IMG/VR virus record: IMGVR_UViG_3300047678_000834
Location: 1 to 30,137 of that record
Direction: 5' to 3' (one strand)
Source: a virus
Length of the DNA: 30,137 nt
The position numbers were made by a program, and so were the translations under genes. Below, in pieces: positions 12,879 through 20,274 of the stretch. Each line of letters starts with the position of its first letter. The first letter of the stretch is position 1. The notes below the pieces were generated by a model. That model had not been told where the DNA came from. It worked only from the letters and a program-made list of their open reading frames with translations, and ran no database searches.

Positions 12879-12893
12879 ATACTCCAATGTATG
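12878..12893 (+). promoter_or_regulatory. Putative late promoter of terL (TATACT-N7-ATG)
   Basis: TATACT (12878-12883) lies exactly 7 nt before the terL ATG, so transcription would begin at or next to the start codon. The same spacing is found at 14859, 17983 and 25251. No shared -35 element was seen. Confidence 0.42.
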
Positions 12894-14066
12894 GCTAAGG
12901 AGTACAAGATAAGACTAAAGCGTCCGCACGTAAACCAAAAGCGTGTACTGGATTGTGTAGCCCGTTTTATTGTTTTGATGTGTGGCCGACGCTGGGGTAA
13001 ATCTGTGATATCCCAAACTATTGGCGTCCAGGATGCCCTTGCAGGTAAGCAGGTGGCCTATATAACCCCGACGTACAAACTAGCGAAGAAGTTCTTCAAA
13101 GAGTACGTACGGAACCTTCCGCCGTCCGTCGCTGAGTTTAATAAAACGGACCTTACAATCGAGTTTATTACTGGCGGCCTTATTCAGTTCTTCACTGGTG
13201 AGGCCCTGGACAATTTGCGCGGCTCTTCCTTCGATCTTGTCATCATTGATGAGGCTAGTTATATATCGAACCTTAAAGCCGACTGGGACGCCTCTATACG
13301 TCCTACGCTTACTGATAGGAAAGGCCGGGCGATCTTCCTTTCTACTCCCCGCGGCAAAAATGACTTCTATAAGTTCTCACTGAATGAACACAGTAGCGAT
13401 AACTGGAAAACGTTTAAGTTTTCGTCGTACGATAACCCACATATTCCACCTGAAGAGATTGACGCCGCCCGCTCAGAGTTGCCGGAAGCTACTTTCGAGC
13501 AGGAGTATATGGCGAATCCAATGGAAAACGCCGACAATCCCTTCGGCTATGCCTGTATAAAAAGGAATATTCGAATAATATCGAATAAGCGCCCGGTTGT
13601 TTATGGCATTGATCTGGCGAAGTCGTACGACTTTACGGTGATCACCGGCCTGGATGAAGACGGAAATGTGTGTCACTCAGAAAGATTTCAAAGGCCGTGG
13701 CCCGAAACGATAGCGGCGATACTTGCGCTACCTGATGTACCTACTCTTATTGACAGTACTGGCGTAGGTGACCCGGTTGTAGACGCTGTTCAGCGGGTAA
13801 GGAATTACACTGAAGGCCTGAAGTTTACTAGCGCAACAAAACAGGACTTGATTTTAGGCCTCGTTACTGCTGTTCAACAGGGAATAATAGGCTACCCTGA
13901 AGGCGTGTATACCTCTGAAATGGAGATTTTCGAATACACATACACAAAGACCGGTGTAAAGTATAGCGCGCCCTCTGGAATGCACGACGATGCTGTCGTT
14001 AGTTTAGCCCTGGCCCGTAAGTGTTTTGTTGAGCATGGGACGGCTGGAGTTTACCATATACTTTAA
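12891..14066 (+). CDS. terL: Terminase large subunit
   Basis: This 391-residue protein has the packaging ATPase with Walker A CGRRWGKS (31-38), Walker B LVIIDEA (116-122, E121 catalytic) and the coupling motif STPRG (151-155). The C-terminal nuclease has RNase H-like acidic positions: YGIDLAKS (D241), LIDSTGVGD (D288) and MHDDAVV (D366/D367). It drives DNA into the prohead and cuts the concatemer. It directly follows a terminator and is the first late gene. The start has no leader with Shine-Dalgarno and may be leaderless. Confidence 0.95.
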   Translation: MAKEYKIRLKRPHVNQKRVLDCVARFIVLMCGRRWGKSVISQTIGVQDALAGKQVAYITPTYKLAKKFFKEYVRNLPPSVAEFNKTDLTIEFITGGLIQFFTGEALDNLRGSSFDLVIIDEASYISNLKADWDASIRPTLTDRKGRAIFLSTPRGKNDFYKFSLNEHSSDNWKTFKFSSYDNPHIPPEEIDAARSELPEATFEQEYMANPMENADNPFGYACIKRNIRIISNKRPVVYGIDLAKSYDFTVITGLDEDGNVCHSERFQRPWPETIAAILALPDVPTLIDSTGVGDPVVDAVQRVRNYTEGLKFTSATKQDLILGLVTAVQQGIIGYPEGVYTSEMEIFEYTYTKTGVKYSAPSGMHDDAVVSLALARKCFVEHGTAGVYHIL

Positions 14067-14069
14067 TTC

Positions 14070-14501
14070 ATGGAACTATACCTTACGCGTGTTGAACGCA
14101 CAGACAAAAGTACAATCGGAAACCTTACCGATGCTAAAGGGGTACATATCGCTTTCATCCTGGAAGATAAAGACCGCGGCCTTCATAGCGGAATGAGCCT
14201 TTCGGAGATTGCCGGTATTAAGGTACACGGAAAGACCGCAATCCCTACAGGCCGGTATCGTATCGTTAAGACAATGAGCAACCGATTTAAGCGAATGTTA
14301 CCGCTGCTCGAAAATGTCCCTGGCTATGCTGGCATACGCATCCACGCGGGTAATAAGGCAGAAGATACTGAAGGGTGTTTACTCCCTGGCAGAATTAAAA
14401 GCCTTGACTTTGTCGGCGAGAGCCGCCCTGCCTTTACTGAGGTTGATGCCTGGATAGATTCGGCACTGAAGAAAGGTGACGTTTTTATTACTGTTCGCTG
14501 A
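14070..14501 (+). CDS. DUF5675-like protein, possible endolysin
   Basis: This 143-residue protein matches the DUF5675 pattern: LTRVERTDKSTIGNL, FILEDKDRGL (29-38), then IPTGRYRIV (58-66) and IRIHAGNKAEDTEGCLLPG (89-107) with His92 and Cys103, spaced as in L,D-transpeptidase-like folds. Such proteins occur in phages next to structural or lysis genes and may act on peptidoglycan. A role as lysis enzyme is possible but not shown; no separate holin adjoins it. It follows terL by 3 nt and is ended by a strong terminator. Confidence 0.75.
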   Translation: MELYLTRVERTDKSTIGNLTDAKGVHIAFILEDKDRGLHSGMSLSEIAGIKVHGKTAIPTGRYRIVKTMSNRFKRMLPLLENVPGYAGIRIHAGNKAEDTEGCLLPGRIKSLDFVGESRPAFTEVDAWIDSALKKGDVFITVR

Positions 14502-14507
14502 TTGATG

Positions 14508-14538
14508 GCCCCGGAATAATCCCCGGGGCTTTTCTTTG
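14508..14538 (+). terminator. Rho-independent terminator after the DUF5675-like gene
   Basis: GCCCCGG (14508-14514) pairs with CCGGGGC (14523-14529) with an 8-nt loop, followed by TTTTCTTTG. Confidence 0.9.
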
Positions 14539-14597
14539 TTAAAAAATTGGGTGGTTAACCTCATTATTGTAATTTTCCTTCTTTGTATTATTGCCCT

Positions 14598-14834
14598 ATG
14601 AGTAAATTACCCCTTATACAGAAAGCACTAGAAATAGTAAAGAACGATTCCCGTGACGCTTCAGTCGGAGATTTAAAGGCTCTGTCCTCTAATCATTACT
14701 ACTTTTTCTTAGTCCTATTCCACGCCTCTAAGCTGTCCATTGATAGGCCGGAAACAAAACCTATAATAGCCGCCCTAGTCGGTGATGACTTATTACAAAC
14801 TGCTACAGATATTTTCTTTACTCCATCCCCTTAG
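14598..14834 (+). CDS. 78-residue hypothetical protein
   Basis: The ATG at 14598 is preferred over an in-frame TTG at 14583. The product is helical (SKLPLIQKALEIVKNDSRDA, then NHYYFFLVLFHASKL) and lies directly before the tail assembly chaperone. It has no recognised family. It could be a small tail or chaperone accessory. A weak promoter-like pair (TTGG 14547-14550, TAATTTTC 14570-14577) lies upstream. Confidence 0.55.
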   Translation: MSKLPLIQKALEIVKNDSRDASVGDLKALSSNHYYFFLVLFHASKLSIDRPETKPIIAALVGDDLLQTATDIFFTPSP

Positions 14835-14858
14835 TTACTGAACGTGTTGGCTTTGTTG

Positions 14859-14874
14859 AATACTTACCAGTATG
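14859..14874 (+). promoter_or_regulatory. Putative late promoter of the tail chaperone gene
   Basis: AATACT (14859-14864) is 7 nt before the ATG at 14872; the following ACCAGT closely matches ACCTGT in the copy at 25251. Confidence 0.42.
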
Positions 14875-15534
14875 AGACTAAAAGACCTGACAGTAAAAAA
14901 GTTTATTGAGTTGAGCGATATAGCCAGCGCCGATTTTTTCGATACTGAAGTAGATCGGGAAATTGCGTTACTCGTTAGCTTGACCGGCAATACAAAAAAA
15001 TTCTACGAAGGCATGGATATGCCGGAATTTCGTAAGCACTCGGAAGGCCTGGGCTTTCTTAATCGTTTGCACGCCGAATCAAAGCCAGCAGCCCAGCCTT
15101 TTATTAAGGCTAACGGTAAAGTTTACGCGCCTGTTTATGAGTTCGGAAAGCTGACTGCTGGGCAGTTCGTTGACGCTGTGCATTTTTTTAAGGACCGGGA
15201 TAATATCATTAGTAATCTTCCTAAAATACTTGCTTCTATTTGTGTTCCTACGAAGCGGGGTGTCATGGGACGCCGGTTGTTACGTTACGGTTCCGTAAGT
15301 CATGCGGAAGTGGCCGCCGATATGGAAAGCGCCAGTATTATGGATGCTTATGCGATATCGGTTTTTTTTTGGGATGTTTGGAACGCTTTTTTAAGAGATA
15401 CCGGGGCTTATATGGTAACAAAGATTCTGGAAGCGAAGAAGGAGAAGGGGGAGGAGATAACTCCGACGGAGGAGAAGATTATATTAAGCATTTTAGAGGT
15501 GTATGGGGATGGCATAACAGCGCCGAAGAGATAG
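14872..15534 (+). CDS. Tail assembly chaperone, short form (gpG-like)
   Basis: This 220-residue protein lies upstream of the tail genes and tape measure, as expected for a gpG-type chaperone. Residues 1-175 are a mostly helical domain (LKDLTVKKFIELSDI, TAGQFVDAVHFFKDRDNI). Its last 46 residues change character (EAKKEKGEEITPTEEK). The adjacent -1 frame is open from before 15363 to 15683 and encodes a different, protein-like C-terminus, so this appears to be the short product of a programmed frameshift pair. Chaperone assignment rests on this arrangement and position. Confidence 0.72.
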   Translation: MRLKDLTVKKFIELSDIASADFFDTEVDREIALLVSLTGNTKKFYEGMDMPEFRKHSEGLGFLNRLHAESKPAAQPFIKANGKVYAPVYEFGKLTAGQFVDAVHFFKDRDNIISNLPKILASICVPTKRGVMGRRLLRYGSVSHAEVAADMESASIMDAYAISVFFWDVWNAFLRDTGAYMVTKILEAKKEKGEEITPTEEKIILSILEVYGDGITAPKR

Positions 15535-15683
15535 CCGCCATATACCGGGTTCCGCTTAAAGAAGTGTATTCGTTTAGCGCTATCGAGTTTATGAATGGGA
15601 TATCCTACATAAAGGCGAAATCCCTTTATCAAAACGAAATTAACGAACGCTGGAGGCGTAAGCATCAATTCTCAAAGTTATAG
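14872..15683 (+). CDS. Tail assembly chaperone, -1 frameshift product (gpGT-like)
   Basis: A -1 shift at T-TTT-TTA (15387-15393) or T-TTT-TTT (15363-15369) in the upstream frame would join residues 1-174 or 1-166 to the frame ending at 15683, making about 270 residues. The new tail has a Gly/Asp/Glu linker (GSEEGEGGGDNSDGGED) and then a folded-looking segment, NSAEEIAAIYRVPLKEVYSF, followed by AIEFMNGISYIKAKSL. This layout matches the gpG/gpGT pair of lambda-like phages, where the extended form recruits tail tube protein to the tape measure. Frame analysis is direct; function is inferred. Confidence 0.65.
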
Positions 15684-15685
15684 TA

Positions 15686-16327
15686 ATGCCGGTTAGTGAA
15701 TTTACAAAGCAAAATAGGCAACACGCGGCTAATACTCGCTCGATGCTTAAATCCGGTTTCCTGGATAGCATCGGTACGGCTCAAAGCTATGTGAATAACG
15801 ACCTTGTTTTCGAATCTGTCGAATCTGTATTATTGCAGTATGGAGAACTTTTTGTTCGCGGGTTCAGTGAGGAGTTGGATAAGGCTAATGCAAACGCCAC
15901 CGGTTCGACTGACGCTTCGATAAGATTCGAGTTTAGTAGAACTGGTAAGCTGTATGAAGCTAGTTTTTATATGAGTGACACGGCAAAATTCACTGATCTT
16001 GGGGTACAGGGTGCGGGTGCCTCTTCTGTTAATACCAGTTCGCCGTATAAATTCAAGTTCTTATACCCGTCGGCTAAACACATTGCCGCTCTGGAGAAGT
16101 GGATAACGGCTAAAAACGTTACCGCTATAATCACAGTGCCAAAAGGAATAGCGTCTAAGGCGACAAATAATAAAGGGTTAGCGTACGCGATGGGGTATTC
16201 TATAAAAAGGCGAGGCCTTCGCGCCACCTACTTTAAAAAGAAGACAGTCGAGAGGCTTATCGACGATTTTAAACGCGACGTAATTAAGGCCGCTGGTGAT
16301 GACATGAAAATTAATATTTTGTTTTAA
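15686..16327 (+). CDS. Putative neck/tail completion protein
   Basis: This 213-residue protein begins 2 nt after the frameshifted frame ends. It is a mixed protein: a helical N-terminus (SVLLQYGELFVRGFSEELDK), a beta region (IRFEFSRTGKLYEASFYMSD), a Gly/Ser-rich turn and a C-terminal basic helix (VERLIDDFKRDVIKAAGDDM). The ending resembles HK97 gp10-type connector or tail-completion proteins, where a helix follows beta strands. Similar proteins occur near tail genes of Bacteroidota phages. Assignment is by layout and is uncertain. Confidence 0.45.
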   Translation: MPVSEFTKQNRQHAANTRSMLKSGFLDSIGTAQSYVNNDLVFESVESVLLQYGELFVRGFSEELDKANANATGSTDASIRFEFSRTGKLYEASFYMSDTAKFTDLGVQGAGASSVNTSSPYKFKFLYPSAKHIAALEKWITAKNVTAIITVPKGIASKATNNKGLAYAMGYSIKRRGLRATYFKKKTVERLIDDFKRDVIKAAGDDMKINILF

Positions 16328-17530
16328 ATGATAACTATCTTAACACAGCCTTCGAAGGTTTCACCTGCATTTAATCAGCTAATGATCTCTGTAACGAGTG
16401 ACGAGCAAACCAGGGCCGATTTCAAGTACATTATACAGGTAAAAGACGGGGCCGGTAATACTATCTCTACCTTAAAAAAGGTAGGCGGTAGTTCCGTAGA
16501 TTATGTAACGGAAATTAACGTTTCCGATATCCTAGCGAGGATACAGTTTTATGACGCCTGGAGGTATTCGGTAACTGGGACTGAGTACATATACTTTGAT
16601 TCTAAATTCAGGCCCGGCTATAATGTTGTAATCTCTGAATATTACGACGCCTCAACACAGGACACGGAAACAGTAACCGACCTATTTACTATACCAGCGG
16701 CATTGCATGAAATTAAGTTTCCATTCTATAACTATGAGGCAATAAGTAATGCCGGTAAGTGGTTGACTAATTTTGAAAGTATTCGATTACGTGCAAATGA
16801 CAAGGTAACAGTATCATTCCTTCAGCCAACTACAGCGCCCGAACAATATGAGCTTTGGTTTTACGATAACTCAGGAACTCAGATAGCGAATGTAAGTAAA
16901 GTTAACCCGTTCGAAGATAAGCCGGAAGACGTTATCCACTTCCATGCGGGTCTTCCTGAGTTGGCGGCCTTTCTTTCGCTTTCCCCTTCTATTGTTGATG
17001 ATGTTGCTTATTACATATTGAAGCCAAAACCTGTGGGTATTATTGATCTTACCCCTCGACTACGTTTCGATATAGTAAACCAGTCATGTAAATTCCCAGG
17101 GGCCAGGCTTCACTATTTGAATGAGTGGGGCGCTGTAGATAGCTTTCTTTTTGGTCTTGCACACAGAAGAGGAACTTCAATAGAAAAAAAGAAGGCGAAG
17201 TTATTGATTGGAGGCTCTCAGCTGCGGTCCCGCGTGTATGGGGCTGGCTCTACTCCTTACATGGTGAGTTTCACGGATGAAATGAAACTAAATTCGGACT
17301 ACATTACAGACAATGACAGTAATACCCTTCTGGAGTTGTTTACGTCTCCTATTGTAAGCCTGGAGATCAGGGCGGATATATTCGTACCAGGGGCGCCGGA
17401 AGTAATGATCGTTTTGCCTTGTGATATTGACTTATCGAAGTACGATATTAAGCAAAGTAGAATTGAAAAACTGTTTAACCTGGATGTAGACGTAAAAATA
17501 TCAGTCGATAACCAACGCCAGTTATTATAA
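16328..17530 (+). CDS. Putative tail protein, beta-rich
   Basis: This 400-residue protein starts at the base after the preceding stop. It is dominated by beta-strand patterns (PAFNQLMISVTSDEQ, KYIIQVKDGAGNTISTL, YELWFYDNSG) with repeated immunoglobulin-like features. No family is recognised with confidence. Its place between the tail chaperone and tape measure suggests a distal tail or baseplate part. It ends just before a bidirectional terminator. Confidence 0.55.
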   Translation: MITILTQPSKVSPAFNQLMISVTSDEQTRADFKYIIQVKDGAGNTISTLKKVGGSSVDYVTEINVSDILARIQFYDAWRYSVTGTEYIYFDSKFRPGYNVVISEYYDASTQDTETVTDLFTIPAALHEIKFPFYNYEAISNAGKWLTNFESIRLRANDKVTVSFLQPTTAPEQYELWFYDNSGTQIANVSKVNPFEDKPEDVIHFHAGLPELAAFLSLSPSIVDDVAYYILKPKPVGIIDLTPRLRFDIVNQSCKFPGARLHYLNEWGAVDSFLFGLAHRRGTSIEKKKAKLLIGGSQLRSRVYGAGSTPYMVSFTDEMKLNSDYITDNDSNTLLELFTSPIVSLEIRADIFVPGAPEVMIVLPCDIDLSKYDIKQSRIEKLFNLDVDVKISVDNQRQLL

Positions 17531-17534
17531 AGCA

Positions 17535-17559
17535 AAAGCCCCGGTCATTCCGGGGCTTT
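17535..17559. terminator. Bidirectional terminator
   Basis: AAAGCCCCGG (17535-17544) pairs perfectly with CCGGGGCTTT (17550-17559) around TCATT. T-rich sequence follows on the + strand and AAAGC/TTTATAATAAC on the - strand, so it can end both the tail operon and the opposite-strand gene at 17564. Confidence 0.9.
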
Positions 17560-17563
17560 ATTG

Positions 17564-17926
17564 TTATTTCGCTATTATTTCCTTCTTATCTACCGCGCCC
17601 TCCAGGTCAATACTCAGCGGATACTGTTCATTTTGAATCACCAAGGCGACCTTTACCGTGTTTTTGGACACGTAAACCCTGGATATTGTACCTGTTTGCT
17701 TTGATAACTCAGCCGGGCAATTAACCAGGTTCATTTTTCCGTCTACTTTCTTAACAAAAGTGAACGTATTATTAACGCCGGAGCCGTATCCGGTCCTTAT
17801 TTCCTGCCCTTTATAGTACTTATTCCCTGCATAGTATGCCGTATCCCCCTCCACTTTTGCAATATCCTGCGAATACCCAGCGAAGAAAACTGTTGTTGCG
17901 GCAATGGTTGTGTAAAGTCGTTTCAT
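17564..17926 (-). CDS. Secreted hypothetical protein, opposite-strand cargo gene
   Basis: This 120-residue protein starts MKRLYTTIAATTVFFAGYSQ, a typical Sec signal peptide with likely cleavage after YSQ or GYS. The mature part is a small beta-rich domain (KVEGDTAYYAGNKYYKGQEI, TFTFVKKVDGKMNLV, KVALVIQNEQY) without cysteines that would suggest disulfides except one. It is the only leftward gene in the late region and has a shared terminator at its 3' end, so it looks like a moron expressed from the prophage. It could alter the host surface or be a host-derived periplasmic protein; no family is recognised. Confidence 0.75.
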   Translation of the reverse strand: MKRLYTTIAATTVFFAGYSQDIAKVEGDTAYYAGNKYYKGQEIRTGYGSGVNNTFTFVKKVDGKMNLVNCPAELSKQTGTISRVYVSKNTVKVALVIQNEQYPLSIDLEGAVDKKEIIAK

Positions 17927-17982
17927 TTTATATCCTTTATGTGTAGAATTAATGCCGCCGAAGGTATAAAAAAAGGGAATAT

Positions 17983-17998
17983 TATACTTGTTTTCATG
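17983..17998 (+). promoter_or_regulatory. Putative late promoter (TATACT-N7-ATG)
   Basis: TATACT (17983-17988) lies 7 nt before the ATG at 17996. Read as TATACTTG it is also one mismatch from the host TAnnTTTG box. It would restart rightward transcription after the terminator at 17535 and the leftward gene. Confidence 0.42.
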
Positions 17999-20164
17999 GC
18001 AGATAATTTAAAATTGATCATCGAAGGCATACCTGCCGACTTGTCGAAGGATATTTCCGCTGATATAACCTACTCCCTGGCTGATATTCGTACGCCGGAC
18101 AAAAGGCAGGTTAACTATTCCAGGACAATACAGCTAAACGGAACAGCGACTAATAACTATATTTTCGGTAATATATTCAATATCGACGTAGAAAATGATA
18201 TTGACCCTCTTTTACCAAATGTCGGCGTAAACTATAGCCCTAAAAAATTGGCTAAGGCTATGTTATTGCGGGATAATGTCCAGGTGTTCGACGGAACTCT
18301 TCGCTTATGGAAGATCGTAAGTAAAAAAGGCGTTATTACATACGAGTGCAGCCTTTTCGGAAAGTTGTTTGACTTGTTCGGCTCATTAGGTGAGGCGAAG
18401 TTAGTCGATCTAGACTTTAGCGACCTTAATCATGCCGTTTCCTGGGATAACATAAAACTAACCTGGGAAGATTCATTTGCCGGTGGCTTCCGGTACCCGC
18501 TTATTGATTATGGCGGGAATGTCGGCGATTCCCAGGGCCGTATCACTACGTTAAAATTTGGTTCGCTGGTTCCGGCTATTCGATACGTCGTATACTTTGA
18601 TAAAATCTTCTCTTCTGTCGGAGCGAACTACACCTTAAATTTTTCTGATCGGACGGTATTGGACCAAATGCTTGTTACGCCCCCTAAAGGGGAGATAGTC
18701 GGAAGTCCTCGTTTATTTTCTGGAAAAAGTACGGTACCAACGCCCCCAACTTTTCCAGTTTACGAAGATATAATGGTCGGACTGGAATCGTCTATGTCCT
18801 GGCTTAGTCCTCGGATACTGGATTCGGTTCTTTACAATAATATTTTCACGATAACCGACGGAACCGGAAGCTGGTATAATCCATACACAGATGATTATGT
18901 TTACTGGGATGACAGGAAGATCTACTTTAACCGTGATGTAGAAACTAGCTTCAGGCTGGATATTAAGGCTGAGATATGGAGAGAGATAGAGCCGGGCGCT
19001 GGTGCTGTATGGGTTGAGGCATATACGACCCGGAGCGGTGTCTTGCACACTTATTTAGGCCGCTTTGAAATGGTAGCTGATTCGTTTGCTCACAATACAA
19101 TAACTGGAGCCATTGAGATACCTCGTAAGTCTTATTTAAACGGAGATCAGTTTATTGTAAACCTGATTACAGACCCATACTGCCGCGCCTTACTTGTTGA
19201 AGGAACGAAACTGGAGGCTGTTAGTCCTAACGATATCTCTAGCTATCCTCTTCTTACTGACGATATTTACGAAATGAATAAGAGTGTGCCGCCGGATATT
19301 AAGCAGGTAGATTTTCTAAAGGACTTTATTAAGTACTTCAATGTGTTTGCAACACAGGACCGAGATAATCCACTTATTTACATTTTTACTCCGCAGGTAG
19401 ATTTTTACAACAAGGAAAAATCCCTGGCGATTGATTGGTCCGGAAAGATTGATTACAGCGAGAAGATCGAGCAAACTCCGATCAGCCAGTTAACAGCTAA
19501 GGAATACCTGTTTACATGGAAGCAGGATAAAGACTACTACAATGATTTTTATTTCACCAGGAATAAAGAAGTATATGGGCAGGTAACCTATATAACCGAC
19601 ACTGACGTAGTTACTAAGAAGGAAAAGATTGAGTTTCTTTTTAGCCCCGCCTGTATGACAAGGTTTACAAACTCAAACATTATTTGCCCGGCCATTTATA
19701 AAGTGGAAATGGTTAGCGGAGTGCCGACAAAAAAGGTAGACAAATTTAATAGCAGGTTACTAATTTGGGGCGGGACGTTTGACGCGGGCCATAATATAGC
19801 CTTATTAAATCCAAATGGAACTACATACGAGACAATTACAGTTTATCCCTATGCCGGTCACATCAACCACCCAACAGCGCCGACCTATGACCTTAACTTC
19901 GGAAACACTAACAGCGATTTACCGACTTCTTCCGTAAACCAATTTTCAAAGTACTGGGGGCGGTCATTAAGGGAGGCGAACCATAAGGACGGTAAATTGA
20001 TAGAGTGTGTTATGTTATTGACACCTGAAGATATCGAGAGCCTTGACTTTTCCGCCTTATACAAGATCGGCGACCGCTTCTTCAGGCTCAATAAAATTGA
20101 CGGATATAACCCTTTTGAGTTGGCTACCTGTGACGTAGAATTGATAAAGGTAATTGACCTGTAA
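17996..20164 (+). CDS. Large tail/baseplate protein
   Basis: The ATG at 17996 gives 722 residues; an in-frame ATG 57 nt upstream lies in the likely promoter and adds only a cargo-gene-proximal leader. The N-terminus (LKLIIEGIPADLSKDISADI, then IRTPDKRQVNYSRTIQLNGT) and the long alternation of strands suggest a beta-rich structural protein. The central part carries aromatic-rich strands with Trp and Tyr typical of tail-tip or fibre modules. It lies before the tape measure and may be a baseplate hub or host-contact protein. No family recognised. Confidence 0.6.
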   Translation: MADNLKLIIEGIPADLSKDISADITYSLADIRTPDKRQVNYSRTIQLNGTATNNYIFGNIFNIDVENDIDPLLPNVGVNYSPKKLAKAMLLRDNVQVFDGTLRLWKIVSKKGVITYECSLFGKLFDLFGSLGEAKLVDLDFSDLNHAVSWDNIKLTWEDSFAGGFRYPLIDYGGNVGDSQGRITTLKFGSLVPAIRYVVYFDKIFSSVGANYTLNFSDRTVLDQMLVTPPKGEIVGSPRLFSGKSTVPTPPTFPVYEDIMVGLESSMSWLSPRILDSVLYNNIFTITDGTGSWYNPYTDDYVYWDDRKIYFNRDVETSFRLDIKAEIWREIEPGAGAVWVEAYTTRSGVLHTYLGRFEMVADSFAHNTITGAIEIPRKSYLNGDQFIVNLITDPYCRALLVEGTKLEAVSPNDISSYPLLTDDIYEMNKSVPPDIKQVDFLKDFIKYFNVFATQDRDNPLIYIFTPQVDFYNKEKSLAIDWSGKIDYSEKIEQTPISQLTAKEYLFTWKQDKDYYNDFYFTRNKEVYGQVTYITDTDVVTKKEKIEFLFSPACMTRFTNSNIICPAIYKVEMVSGVPTKKVDKFNSRLLIWGGTFDAGHNIALLNPNGTTYETITVYPYAGHINHPTAPTYDLNFGNTNSDLPTSSVNQFSKYWGRSLREANHKDGKLIECVMLLTPEDIESLDFSALYKIGDRFFRLNKIDGYNPFELATCDVELIKVIDL

Positions 20165-20176
20165 CACAGCAACATA

Positions 20177-20253
20177 ATCGCATACTTCAGGTTATGCGAT
20201 GGTAAAAAAATAATTAAACGCTTTCTGGCCGTTGGCTAGTGGCGTTTTTTTTT
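20177..20253 (+). terminator. Two hairpins and T-tract before the tape measure gene
   Basis: ATCGCATA (20177-20184) pairs with TATGCGAT (20193-20200). A second, imperfect structure joins AACGC (20217-20221) to GCGTT (20242-20246) with an inner GCC/GGC, followed by nine T (20245-20253). The second is a credible terminator that could be partly read through. Confidence 0.7.
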
Positions 20254-20274
20254 ACCCGCTGGTAAATCTTTTTT

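Noticed and set aside
15240-15362. Independent gene starting in the -1 frame at 15240
   Set aside because: The translation here is Cys/Gly/Arg-rich nonsense antisense to good protein in the other frame; the downstream part is better explained by frameshifting.
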